From Burkholderiaceae bacterium (GTDB lineage Bacteria; Pseudomonadota; Gammaproteobacteria; Burkholderiales; Burkholderiaceae_E), in NCBI GenBank assembly GCA_024235875.1, contig JACKLP010000013.1:1-64000 (forward strand): a DNA stretch of 64,000 nt, read 5' to 3'. A model generated the notes under the pieces. It did no database searches, had not been told where the DNA came from, and saw nothing but the letters and a program-made list of their open reading frames with translations. A program made the translations under genes and the position numbers. Positions within the stretch are counted from its first letter, which is position 1, and each line of letters starts with the position of its first letter. Positions 52,641-61,216 of this stretch are shown piece by piece.

Positions 52641-53735
52641 ATGTCGACGCCCTCCCGTACACCATTCTTCGCTGCGACCGAAAATTTGGAGGCCCTCCGA
52701 CTCTTCTCCAGAACACTCCGAAACTTCCCTGCGGAATCGGATTCAACTGCAGTCACCAAGTCGCTGCTGCAGATTATCGAGCTGATGATTTCGCACGCCG
52801 CTCAATTTGATGAGTATTGTCCCGCGAACATTGAATGGATCGGCGCTCACTTCATGAGCGCAGTACGCGAGTTTCCAGACGTGGCGGCCGACAAGAGATC
52901 TGCGGCGATCGCCTCAGATTTCACATTCGCTTTTCGCTTCTTGTCTGAACTGGAGTTCACGCAACCTACCACCCCTAGCTTTGAAATTCAGCGAATCGGC
53001 AACTTCATCGACGAAAACCTACAAAACTTCAGCCAAAACGACCAGCAACAGATCGCGTTCTCGAGGTACCAGATGCCTGTTCAGGTCGCCAAGAGACTGC
53101 TGAACGATCCTGCCATTGCCGAGTTTCGCAAATTCTCTGAAACAGTCAAAGCGGCAACGACGCTAAAAGCCGACTGGGACGCCGAACTCGATAGGCGACA
53201 AAAGCATGTCGACTCCATCAAAGAGGGCTTGAAGGACGCGACTTCTTCGTACAACTTCGTTGGACTCGTCGATGGATTCCGGCATTTAGCAGCCGCAAAG
53301 AAGACTGAACGCCAGGTTGCGTTCTGGTCGGCGATTGCACTTGGGCTAGTAATGGTCGCGCCGCCCGCCGGTCAGATCGCTTACGTACTTGCTCACATAG
53401 ACACGATTAACCTAAAGAAGGGAGTCCTGCTCTACACGCTTCCAACTATCCTTGCAATTGAAGTGATCCTCATCTACCTCTTTCGAGTGGTCCTTGCCCA
53501 TTTTCGATCCGTCAAGGCTCAGGATCTTCAACTTGACCTTCGGATCGCTCTATGCCAATTCGTGCAGAGCTACGCCGAATACGCAGCGCAGGTCAAGAAG
53601 GATGACCCGAACGCACTGGCAAGATTCGAAGCCGTAGTCTTTAGCAGCCTCGTTGCAGAAAGCGAAGGCATTCCGTCAACCTTTGATGGTGTTGAACACC
53701 TTACAAACCTCATCAAGAGCATCCGAGGAACGTAG
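52641..53735 (+). CDS. Island gene B: coiled-coil membrane protein with two helices, unknown function
   Basis: 364 residues. An all-helical N-terminal domain (residues 1-165) is followed by a charged coiled coil (ADWDAELDRRQKHVDSIKEG). Two transmembrane helices come next (FWSAIALGLVMVAPPAGQIA and VLLYTLPTILAIEVILIYLF), with a short intervening loop. A conserved-looking C-terminal helical domain ends the protein (QDLQLDLRIALCQFVQSYAE, PNALARFEAVVFSSLV, IPSTFDGVEHLTNLIKS). The layout resembles hypothetical membrane proteins found on bacterial islands, some suspected of phage defence, but I cannot assign it. No enzymatic motif is seen. Confidence 0.75.
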   Translation: MSTPSRTPFFAATENLEALRLFSRTLRNFPAESDSTAVTKSLLQIIELMISHAAQFDEYCPANIEWIGAHFMSAVREFPDVAADKRSAAIASDFTFAFRFLSELEFTQPTTPSFEIQRIGNFIDENLQNFSQNDQQQIAFSRYQMPVQVAKRLLNDPAIAEFRKFSETVKAATTLKADWDAELDRRQKHVDSIKEGLKDATSSYNFVGLVDGFRHLAAAKKTERQVAFWSAIALGLVMVAPPAGQIAYVLAHIDTINLKKGVLLYTLPTILAIEVILIYLFRVVLAHFRSVKAQDLQLDLRIALCQFVQSYAEYAAQVKKDDPNALARFEAVVFSSLVAESEGIPSTFDGVEHLTNLIKSIRGT

Positions 53736-53980
53736 CCCACTCAAGCGTAGCACTCATGTTAAAACGCGGCGGACGGCCGTTCGCAGCCCTTGTGGCGCCG
53801 GCATTGTCTGGGTGAACGGGCCACACGCAAGACCTCCTCCCATTACGCGTCAGTGCCGAACGTGACAACGAACTCGATAAGGGGGCTTTCGAAGAGGTTC
53901 GCCGGCCAGAGTATCCGGCGTATATCCTGCAAAGTCGTTCTGATAGCCTCGCACACATGCAGTGACCGATAAGGAAATAC

Positions 53981-54808
53981 ATGAAACGCAAACTAATTGC
54001 AGTCTCTCTACCCGCAGTATTCTTGGCATCGTCACTTTGCTTTGCAGCCTCAGTAGACAAAGCCGAAATGCTCAATAGGCACGGGTTAAATCAAAACGCC
54101 AAGTCTGAACTGATAGATGTTATATTCAGCAAGTCCAGCGATTCAAATCGAGCACAGGCATATTATCTACTTGGCAGCATCGCTTTTGATGAACACAATA
54201 TCCCTGTCGCACTTGACGCCTGGCAGGATCTAGTCCGGAAGTACCCCGGCTCAACTCAAGCAAGAACAGTAAAAGACAGAATTCAAGAGCTTTCTGAACT
54301 AGTGGGCGATTCGACAAAAGAGTCGACCAAGAGCGCAATTGCGTCATCATACATTCAACACGCGAACTTCTGGTCAAAAGGCAAGAATAGCGGACTCACT
54401 ATTGACTCAAGTTATATTCCAAGCGTGGAAGCAGCGACAAAATGGTATGACAAGGTTATATCTGAATTTCCAAGATCTACAGCATCACGTATAGCCTACC
54501 AAGGCAAACTCAGAACGCTCCTCGGATGGGAAGAACCCGGAAGATATGGCAGCAAGTATGGCCTTGAGGAATCATTCAACAAGTACATGCCAATGCTTTT
54601 GGATACGTTTACAGCTTTTGAAAGAGAGCATCCAACAGCGGCGACGCTGCAGGCCTTCCGATACCAGATTGCACAAGCATACTGGTCACAAAATGAATAT
54701 AACAAGGCGCGCGAATGGCTGAATCTAATTGTCAAGATATCAGGAGAAAGAGATAGCTTCTATAAAGACTTGGCTGAGCGCCGACTCCAGAACATGTCGA
54801 AACATTGA
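53981..54808 (+). CDS. Island gene C: exported TPR-like protein
   Basis: 275 residues with a clear signal peptide (MKRKLIAVSLPAVFLASSLCFA). The mature protein is helical with TPR-like pairs: RAQAYYLLGSIAFDEHNIPV, ALDAWQDLVRKYPGSTQARTV, and near the end AAWKW-type and EYNKAREWLNLIVKISGE units, resembling YbgF/BamD-type periplasmic TPR proteins. Base composition is the most AT-rich in the window, implying recent acquisition. It is 245 bases after gene B with no gene in the gap, so it may have its own promoter. The function is unknown; a periplasmic scaffold is likely. Confidence 0.75.
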   Translation: MKRKLIAVSLPAVFLASSLCFAASVDKAEMLNRHGLNQNAKSELIDVIFSKSSDSNRAQAYYLLGSIAFDEHNIPVALDAWQDLVRKYPGSTQARTVKDRIQELSELVGDSTKESTKSAIASSYIQHANFWSKGKNSGLTIDSSYIPSVEAATKWYDKVISEFPRSTASRIAYQGKLRTLLGWEEPGRYGSKYGLEESFNKYMPMLLDTFTAFEREHPTAATLQAFRYQIAQAYWSQNEYNKAREWLNLIVKISGERDSFYKDLAERRLQNMSKH

Positions 54809-54887
54809 GGCTCAGCAACCTGGCCGAGACCAATGTAGACGGGGAGACGCTACATTCCATCTTTTTTGCTTGGCGGCTCAACGCTAT

Positions 54888-54985
54888 CTAAGCGTCCGCG
54901 ACCGCCAGCTTCTTCAGCCGGGCGTTCTCGGTCTCTAGCGTCTTCAACCGCCGCACGTCAACCAATGCGACGACTGGCCTGGCCA
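54888..54985 (-). pseudogene. Fragment of an IS3-family OrfA-like transposase
   Basis: On the minus strand a short frame reads VDVRRLKTLETENARLKKLA and ends VADA-stop. This is the leucine-zipper end of IS3-type OrfA proteins, where L-x(6)-L heptads with RLKxLExEN-x-RLKKL are characteristic. No start, no OrfB and no terminal inverted repeats remain. The 323-base gap between gene C and the tRNA holds nothing else I can identify. Confidence 0.5.
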
Positions 54986-55115
54986 CACGCCGTCCCGGCT
55001 CAGTTCAAGGGTTGGGGCCGCGTCGGAGCGCGCACGTTGTGAGCGCCTCGATCTCTGCTCGCGCGCGACTCGAATACCTAACCTTTTCGCACCGATATTC
55101 CGACCATCGGCGCAC

Positions 55116-55190
55116 GTAAGTCCTTGATTTCTGGCGGAGAGCGAGGGATTCGAACCCCCGAGGGGCTGTTAACCCCTAACGGTTTTCAAG
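55116..55190. repeat. Right copy of the 75-bp island direct repeat
   Basis: It comprises 16 bases flanking the 3' end of the intact tRNA-Ser gene plus its 3' part to the anticodon loop, and differs from the left copy at only two adjacent positions just outside the tRNA. Confidence 0.88.
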
Positions 55191-55222
55191 ACCGCCGCAA
55201 TCGACCACTCTGCCAGCTCTCC
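55132..55222 (-). tRNA. tRNA-Ser(UGA)
   Basis: 91 nucleotides including an encoded CCA. The acceptor stem is GGAGAGC/GCTCTCC, the anticodon arm is CGGT-CTTGAAA-ACCG with anticodon TGA, and the long variable arm (GGGG...CCCC) is typical of serine tRNAs. The T-loop GGGTTCGAATCCC is canonical. It reads UCA and related serine codons. Its 3' end borders the putative island. Confidence 0.97.
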
Positions 55223-55298
55223 GTGCCGGGCGCATCGTACCGCGTTTCGGTCCGGATCGGCACCGGTCACGGCCGTCGCTACCGGGCAAGTACCTGGG

Positions 55299-55889
55299 TC
55301 AGTCCCGTGGCGCCGGCTCGAAGCGAGGCCATGGCACCCGTTGCTCGTACAGGTCACGCAGCCAGTGCACGGCGATCTGCGTCTTCACGTCCGTCAGCCG
55401 GCCCGCACGCAACTCGGCTTCGAGCCATTCGAGCGATACGCGATCGATCTCGACGAATTCGCCATCGTCCAGCGCCGTCTCGCCCACCGGCTCGAGCCCG
55501 CGGCACAGGTAGATGTCGATCGCTTCGTCGGCGAAGCCGATCGCCGGGTGGATCGTGGTAAGCAATGCCCACTCGCGCGCCCGGTAGCCGGTCTCTTCGA
55601 GCAGCTCGCGGCGTGCGGTCTGCAGCGAGGTCTCACCGGGATCGAGCTTGCCGGCCGGGATCTCGACGAAGCTGCGGCCTAGCGGGTAGCGAAACTGGCG
55701 CTCGATCAGGATCGTGCCGTCGTCGAACAGGGGCACCATGGCGGCGGCGCCGGGATGCACGACATACTCGCGGATGGCCTCCCGCCCATCGGGCATGCGG
55801 GCACGGTCGCGTCGCAACTCGAGGAAGACGCCCTTGAAGACGGTTTCGGATGCGAGCCTGCGTTCGCTCAGGTCGCGCGCATCGGCCAC
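55299..55889 (-). CDS. nudF: Nudix hydrolase, ADP-ribose pyrophosphatase type
   Basis: 196 residues from a GTG at 55889, chosen because it lies 8 bases after the nuoN stop with GAGG just upstream; an ATG at 55934 would overlap nuoN by 37 bases. The Nudix box GKLDPGETSLQTARRELLEETG is canonical apart from spacing within family limits. The upstream EYVVHPGAAAMVPLFDDG and YPLGRSFVEIPAG match ADP-ribose pyrophosphatases. It hydrolyses ADP-ribose to AMP and ribose 5-phosphate. A nudix gene directly after nuoN is common in beta-proteobacteria. Confidence 0.9.
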   Translation of the reverse strand: MADARDLSERRLASETVFKGVFLELRRDRARMPDGREAIREYVVHPGAAAMVPLFDDGTILIERQFRYPLGRSFVEIPAGKLDPGETSLQTARRELLEETGYRAREWALLTTIHPAIGFADEAIDIYLCRGLEPVGETALDDGEFVEIDRVSLEWLEAELRAGRLTDVKTQIAVHWLRDLYEQRVPWPRFEPAPRD

Positions 55890-55897
55890 GATTCGCC

Positions 55898-57373
55898 TCA
55901 GCCTGAGAGCGCCTGCCGGATCGCGTTGGCGCATGCGGTCATCAAGGGCCCCGGAACCAGACCGAGCAACAGCACCAGTGCGCCGTTGACGGCCAGCACG
56001 GCCTTCGCGTCCGCGCCGGCAAGGATGGGCGCGCTGTCCGACGCATCATCGAAGTACATGGTCTTGACGACACGCAGGTAGTAGAACGCGCCGATCAGGG
56101 ACATCAGCACCGCGTACACGGCGAGCCAGACCAGGCCCGCGTTGACGACCGACTGCAGCACCGCGAGCTTTGCGTAGAAGCCCACGAAGGGTGGCACGCC
56201 GGCCAGGGAGAACATCAGGATCAGCATGACCAGGGCGAGACCTGGGCTGCGCCGATTCAGGCCGCGCAGGTCGGCGATTTCCTCGGCCTCGAACCCCTGA
56301 CGCGCGAGCACCTGGATCAGGCCGAAAGTACCCAGCGTGGTCAGGACGTAGCTGATCACATAGAACAGCGATCCGCTGTAGGCGCCGGCAGCCGACCCGG
56401 CATTGCCTTGAACCACGCCGCTGAGCAGGCCCAGCAAGACGAATCCGACCTGGGAGATGGTCGAATAGGCCAGCATCCGCTTGAGATTGGTCTGCGCGAT
56501 CGCAACGATGTTGCCGACGCCCAGGCTCAGCACCGCCAGCACGATCAGCATCTGCTGCCAGTCGGCCGCAACGGCCAGCAGGCCTTCGACGAGCAGCCTG
56601 AACGCGATCGCGAACGCAGCCAGCTTGGGGGCACCCGCAATGAGCAGGGTGGCCGAGGTGGGCGTGCCCTGGTAGACGTCGGGCACCCACATATGGAAAG
56701 GCACGGCGCCGAACTTGAACGCCAGGCCCGCCACGATGAACACGGTGCCGAACACCAGCACGATCTTGTTCGTCTGCGCGTCGGAGAACGCCTTGGCGAT
56801 GCCCGCGATCGACAGATCGCCCGCGCCGCCATAGAGCATCGACATGCCATAGAGCAGGAAGCCCGAAGCGAGTGCACCGAGAATGAAGTACTTCATCGCG
56901 GCTTCGGTCGAAGCCGGGGAATCGCGTCGCATGGCGGCGATCGCATAGAGCGACAGCGACATGAGCTCCAGGCCCATGTAGACCACGAGCAGGCTCGCCG
57001 ACGAGATCATCACCATCTGGCCCAGCAGCGCGAACAGGATCAACCCGTAGAACTCGCCGCGCTGCAGCCCGCGCGACATCCCGTAGCCTCGCGCATAGAC
57101 GATCGTCGCTGCAACGGCCGCATAACTGCAAAGCTTGAGCAGGTGACCGAGCGAATCGGCCACGTACATTCCGTTGAAGCCATAGACGCTGCCCTGACCT
57201 GCACCCATCTGCCAGATGGTCGCGGTCAGAGGAAACAGCAGCGCGCCCAGGGCGAGCCGGTCGATGGCCATCCGGCAGCGCTCGGGCGCGGCGGCATCGG
57301 CGATGATCACCATCGAGGCGGCCACGAGAAGCGCGATCTCGGGCAGCGCGACCATCAGCTTGAGATTTTCCAT
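55898..57373 (-). CDS. nuoN: NADH-quinone oxidoreductase subunit N
   Basis: 491 residues, an antiporter-like proton-pumping subunit of complex I with about 14 membrane helices. The key glutamate of helix 5 is in VVYMGLELMSLSLYAI and a conserved lysine in LAFKFGAVPFHMWVPDVYQG. NLKRMLAYSTISQVG is the broken-helix region. Last nuo gene; one base separates it from the nuoM stop. Confidence 0.97.
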   Translation of the reverse strand: MENLKLMVALPEIALLVAASMVIIADAAAPERCRMAIDRLALGALLFPLTATIWQMGAGQGSVYGFNGMYVADSLGHLLKLCSYAAVAATIVYARGYGMSRGLQRGEFYGLILFALLGQMVMISSASLLVVYMGLELMSLSLYAIAAMRRDSPASTEAAMKYFILGALASGFLLYGMSMLYGGAGDLSIAGIAKAFSDAQTNKIVLVFGTVFIVAGLAFKFGAVPFHMWVPDVYQGTPTSATLLIAGAPKLAAFAIAFRLLVEGLLAVAADWQQMLIVLAVLSLGVGNIVAIAQTNLKRMLAYSTISQVGFVLLGLLSGVVQGNAGSAAGAYSGSLFYVISYVLTTLGTFGLIQVLARQGFEAEEIADLRGLNRRSPGLALVMLILMFSLAGVPPFVGFYAKLAVLQSVVNAGLVWLAVYAVLMSLIGAFYYLRVVKTMYFDDASDSAPILAGADAKAVLAVNGALVLLLGLVPGPLMTACANAIRQALSG

Positions 57374-57374
57374 T

Positions 57375-58856
57375 TCAGTGTACTTTCGAGATCGCCACGT
57401 GCTTCAGTAGCGCGTCGACGGAGGCTGCCGTCATGTCGGTCACGGGCTTCGGATAGATCCCCATCCAGAGCACCACCACGGCCAGTACGGCCAGCATCCA
57501 GAACTCGCGCCGGTTGACGTCGGTCAGCCCGGCCACCTTGTCGTTGGCCACGGCGCCGAACACCACGCGCTTGTACATCCACAGCGAATAGGCCGCACCG
57601 AGGATCAGCGTGGACGCGGCAGCGAAGGCGATCCAGAAGTTGTACTTGACCGCGCCCAGGATCACCAGGAACTCGCCGACGAAGCCCGAGGTCGCCGGCA
57701 GCCCGCAATTGGCCATCGCGAACAACAGGAACAGCGAGGCGAACCGGGGCATCGTGTTGACGACACCGCCGTAGTCGGCGATCTGGCGCGAATGCAGCCG
57801 GTCATACAGGACGCCGATGCAAAGGAACATCGCACCCGAGATGAACCCGTGCGAGATCATCTGCACGATGCCGCCCTGCATGCCCAGGTCGTTGAACATG
57901 AAGAACCCGAGCGTCACGAAGCCCATGTGCGCGATCGATGAATATGCGACGAGCTTCTTCATGTCGGTCTGGACCAGCGCGACGAAGCCGATATAGACGA
58001 CCGCGACCAGGGACAGCGCGATGATGAACCAGTCGTACTCGCGACTGGCGTCGGGTGTGATCGGCAAGGACAGCCGCAGGAAGCCATAGGCGCCGAGCTT
58101 GAGCATGATCGCCGCCAGCACGACCGATCCGCCCGTCGGCGCTTCGACGTGCGCATCCGGAAGCCAGGTATGGACCGGCCACATCGGCACCTTGACGGCA
58201 AACGCCATCAGGAAGGCGAAGAAGATCAGTGTCTGCTCGCCCAGGCTCAGCGGGAGCTGGTGCCAGTCGAGGATCGCGAACGAATCCGATTTCAGATAGA
58301 GGTAGATCAGCGCCACCAGCGCCAGCAGCGACCCCAGCAGCGTGTACAGGAAGAACTTGAAGGCCGCATAGACCCGATTGGGCCCTCCCCACACGCCGAC
58401 GATGATATACATCGGGATCAGCGTGGCCTCGAAGAACACATAGAACAACAGGCCATCGAGCGCGGTGAAGACCCCGATCATCAATCCCGACAGGATGAGG
58501 AAGGACGCCATGTACTGCGCCACCCGCTCCTGGATCACCTCCCAACCCGCCACCACCACGATCACGGTGATGAAGGCCGTCAACAGCACGAACCATACCG
58601 AGAGGCCGTCCACGCCCAGGTGGTAGTTGACCGAGAGTCGATCGATCCAGACCGACTTCTCGACGAACTGCATGCCGGCACTGGCTCGGTCGAAGCCCGT
58701 GTAGAGCGGCAAGGTCGCCAGCAGGCCGAGAACCGCGCCCACCAGCGAGACGGCGCGCACCACGCCCGCGTTGCGATCGTTGCCGAACGCCAGCACGATC
58801 AGGCCGAAGAGGATCGGGATCCAGATCGCAGCGCTAAGGTATGAGAAGGAAGTCAT
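57375..58856 (-). CDS. nuoM: NADH-quinone oxidoreductase subunit M
   Basis: 493 residues, an antiporter-like membrane subunit. The pumping glutamate is in LFYVFFEATLIPMYIIVG, a lysine in FAVKVPMWPVHTWLPDAHVE, and DMKKLVAYSSIAHMGF is the helix-8 lysine segment. About 14 helices are predicted. Stops one base before nuoN starts and begins 30 bases after nuoL. Confidence 0.97.
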   Translation of the reverse strand: MTSFSYLSAAIWIPILFGLIVLAFGNDRNAGVVRAVSLVGAVLGLLATLPLYTGFDRASAGMQFVEKSVWIDRLSVNYHLGVDGLSVWFVLLTAFITVIVVVAGWEVIQERVAQYMASFLILSGLMIGVFTALDGLLFYVFFEATLIPMYIIVGVWGGPNRVYAAFKFFLYTLLGSLLALVALIYLYLKSDSFAILDWHQLPLSLGEQTLIFFAFLMAFAVKVPMWPVHTWLPDAHVEAPTGGSVVLAAIMLKLGAYGFLRLSLPITPDASREYDWFIIALSLVAVVYIGFVALVQTDMKKLVAYSSIAHMGFVTLGFFMFNDLGMQGGIVQMISHGFISGAMFLCIGVLYDRLHSRQIADYGGVVNTMPRFASLFLLFAMANCGLPATSGFVGEFLVILGAVKYNFWIAFAAASTLILGAAYSLWMYKRVVFGAVANDKVAGLTDVNRREFWMLAVLAVVVLWMGIYPKPVTDMTAASVDALLKHVAISKVH

Positions 58857-58886
58857 TGCAGGATTCGCGCTCTGTTGTCGTCGTGG

Positions 58887-60905
58887 CTAGTGGCGCAGCA
58901 GCGGGACGATGACGAAGCCGAGCAGTACGGCCACGCCGATGATCATCGTGATCGCGTAGGTGTTCAGTCGCCCGGTCTGGAAGCCCCTGAGGACGCCCGC
59001 GAACCAGCCGACCAGTCGTGCGCTGCCATTGATCGCCAATCCGTCGATCAGGCCCTGGTCGCCCGCACGCCACAGACCGCGGCCCAGCAACCGAGAACCG
59101 CCGGCGAACACGATCTCGTTGATCCTGTCCATGTAGTACTTGTTCTCGAGCAGGCGATAGACACCGCCAAAACCGCGCTTGAGGGCCTCGGGCAAGGCCG
59201 GGTTGATCATGTAGCAGTAATAGGCGCTGACCACCCCGGCAAGCGCCAGCCAGAACGGGGGCGTCCCGAACGCGTGCATCCCCATGCCCATCCAGCCATG
59301 CCAGTGATGAGCCAGCTCCGCCATCGCGCCATGACGATTGGCCACGACGATCGGTCCCTCGAGGAACCCGCCGAACAACATGGGGCCCGCCGTCAGAAGC
59401 CCGATGATCACCGAGGGAATCGCGAGCAGCACGAGCGGCAAGGTCACCACGGCAGGCGATTCGTGCGGCACCTCGTTGGCCTTGAGCCCGTGGTGATGAT
59501 CGTCTCCGTGGGCGTCATCGTGCCCGTGGGCGTGATCGCCACCCTGTCCCCAGCGGCTCTTGCCGTGGAACACCAGGAAGTACATGCGGAATGAATAGAA
59601 CGCCGTCACGAAGACGCCCGCCATGACCGCGAAGTAGCCGAAGCCGGCACCGGGGACGTCGGCCACCTTCGCGGCCTCGATGATCGAGTCCTTGGAATAG
59701 AAGCCCGACAGGAAGGGCGTGCCGATCAGGGCCAGCGAGCCGACCAGCGAGGTCAGCCAGGTGATCGGCATGTAGCGGCGCAGACCGCCCATGTTCCGAA
59801 TGTCCTGGTCATGGTGCATGCCGATGATCACCGAGCCCGCCGCCAGGAATAGCAGCGCCTTGAAGAACGCGTGCGTCATCAGGTGGAAGATCGCGGCGCT
59901 GTAGGCCGATGCCCCGAGCGCCACGGTCATGTAGCCGAGCTGCGAGAGCGTCGAATAGGCGACCACGCGCTTGATGTCGTTCTGGATGATCCCCAGGAAG
60001 CCCATGAACAATGCGGTGATGCCGCCGATCACCATCACGAAGCCCAGCGCCGTGTCCGAGAGTTCGAACAGCGGCGACATCCGGCTCACCATGAAGATCC
60101 CCGCCGTCACCATCGTCGCCGCATGGATCAGCGCCGAGATCGGCGTCGGGCCTTCCATGGAATCGGGCAGCCAGACATGCAGCGGGAACTGGGCCGACTT
60201 GCCCATGGCGCCAATGAACAGGCAGATGCAGGTCACGGTCAGCAACGACCACTCCGCTGCGCCGAGCAGGTTGATGGTGCGATCCGCCAGGCCCGGCGCC
60301 GCCTTGAAGACGGTCGCATAGTCGAGGCTGCCGAAGTACGCCAGCACCAGGCCGATGCCCAGCGCGAAGCCGAAGTCGCCGACCCGGTTCACGAGGAAGG
60401 CCTTCAGGTTCGCGTAGATGGCGGTTGGCCGGGTGTACCAGAAGCCGATCAGTAGATACGACACCAGACCGACGGCCTCCCAGCCGAAGAACAGCTGGAG
60501 GAAGTTGTTCGCCATCACCAGCATCATCATCGAGAAGGTGAACAGCGAGATATACGAGAAGAAGCGCTGGTAGCCGGGATCCTCGGCCATGTAGCCGATC
60601 GTGTAGATGTGCACCATCAGTGACACGAAGGTCACCACGCACATCATCGTGGCGGTCAGCGAGTCGACGAGGAAGCCGATCTCCAGCCGCACGTCGCCAA
60701 AGGCACTCCAGGTGTAGAGCGCGCCGTTGAACGTATGGCCGGCAAGGACATCGGTCAGGGTCCAGACCGACGCGGCCAGCGAAACGGCCACGCCCAGGAT
60801 GGTGACCCGGTGAGCGTTCGCGCGGCCGACGCGCGCCCCGAACAGGCCTGCGACGAGTGCGCCGACCAACGGAGCGAAAGCGGCCAGCAAATAGGCGGTC
60901 TTCAT
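58887..60905 (-). CDS. nuoL: NADH-quinone oxidoreductase subunit L
   Basis: 672 residues, the longest antiporter-like subunit, with the long C-terminal lateral helix. The pumping glutamate is in LFFGWEAVGLVSYLLIGFWY, with lysines in GKSAQFPLHVWLPDSMEGPT and NDIKRVVAYSTLSQLGY. A histidine/aspartate-rich loop (GGDHAHGHDDAHGDDHHHG) near residue 465 is notable; such loops in NuoL vary widely and could bind metals loosely. Eight bases after nuoK. Confidence 0.97.
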   Translation of the reverse strand: MKTAYLLAAFAPLVGALVAGLFGARVGRANAHRVTILGVAVSLAASVWTLTDVLAGHTFNGALYTWSAFGDVRLEIGFLVDSLTATMMCVVTFVSLMVHIYTIGYMAEDPGYQRFFSYISLFTFSMMMLVMANNFLQLFFGWEAVGLVSYLLIGFWYTRPTAIYANLKAFLVNRVGDFGFALGIGLVLAYFGSLDYATVFKAAPGLADRTINLLGAAEWSLLTVTCICLFIGAMGKSAQFPLHVWLPDSMEGPTPISALIHAATMVTAGIFMVSRMSPLFELSDTALGFVMVIGGITALFMGFLGIIQNDIKRVVAYSTLSQLGYMTVALGASAYSAAIFHLMTHAFFKALLFLAAGSVIIGMHHDQDIRNMGGLRRYMPITWLTSLVGSLALIGTPFLSGFYSKDSIIEAAKVADVPGAGFGYFAVMAGVFVTAFYSFRMYFLVFHGKSRWGQGGDHAHGHDDAHGDDHHHGLKANEVPHESPAVVTLPLVLLAIPSVIIGLLTAGPMLFGGFLEGPIVVANRHGAMAELAHHWHGWMGMGMHAFGTPPFWLALAGVVSAYYCYMINPALPEALKRGFGGVYRLLENKYYMDRINEIVFAGGSRLLGRGLWRAGDQGLIDGLAINGSARLVGWFAGVLRGFQTGRLNTYAITMIIGVAVLLGFVIVPLLRH

Positions 60906-60913
60906 GATCTTGT

Positions 60914-61216
60914 CTATCCCTTCAGGCTGTCCAGTTCCTCGGCATTGACCGTCTCGAGGCTACGGAAGAGGACGACCAGAATCGCGAGACCGATCGCGGA
61001 CTCGGCGGCCGCGACAGTGAGGATGAAGAACACGAAGATCTGCCCCGCCGCGTCACCCAGGAAATGGGAGAACGCGATGAAGTTCATGTTCACCGCGAGG
61101 AGCATCAGCTCGATGGCCATCAACACGATGATGACGTTGCGGCGATTCAGGAAGATCCCGACGACGCCGATCGCGAAGAGGATCGCGCCAAGGATCAGGA
61201 CATTGACCAGGCTCAT
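60914..61216 (-). CDS. nuoK: NADH-quinone oxidoreductase subunit K
   Basis: 100 residues, three membrane helices. The two conserved membrane glutamates are in IVLMAIELMLLAVNMNFI and VAAAESAIGLAILV. The start overlaps the nuoJ stop by ATGA. It joins the proton path between the quinone module and the antiporter-like subunits. Confidence 0.97.
   Translation of the reverse strand: MSLVNVLILGAILFAIGVVGIFLNRRNVIIVLMAIELMLLAVNMNFIAFSHFLGDAAGQIFVFFILTVAAAESAIGLAILVVLFRSLETVNAEELDSLKG

Larger units (their letters stand above)
51332..55190. mobile_element. Putative 3.8-kb genomic island inserted at the 3' end of tRNA-Ser(UGA)
   Basis: A 75-bp direct repeat flanks the segment; the right copy is part of the intact tRNA gene and the left is a truncated duplicate, the geometry produced by site-specific integration at a tRNA 3' end. 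The DNA between is visibly AT-richer than the rest of the window, above all at 51950-54810, with codon use unlike the neighbours (for example AT-ending codons in the 53981 gene). It holds three unassigned genes and a transposase scrap. No integrase is present, so the element is either a decayed remnant or one mobilised in trans. Confidence 0.75.

Noticed and set aside
59470..59545. His/Asp-rich loop of NuoL as a special metal sensor
   Set aside because: Such loops vary freely among NuoL proteins; nothing here supports a dedicated function.
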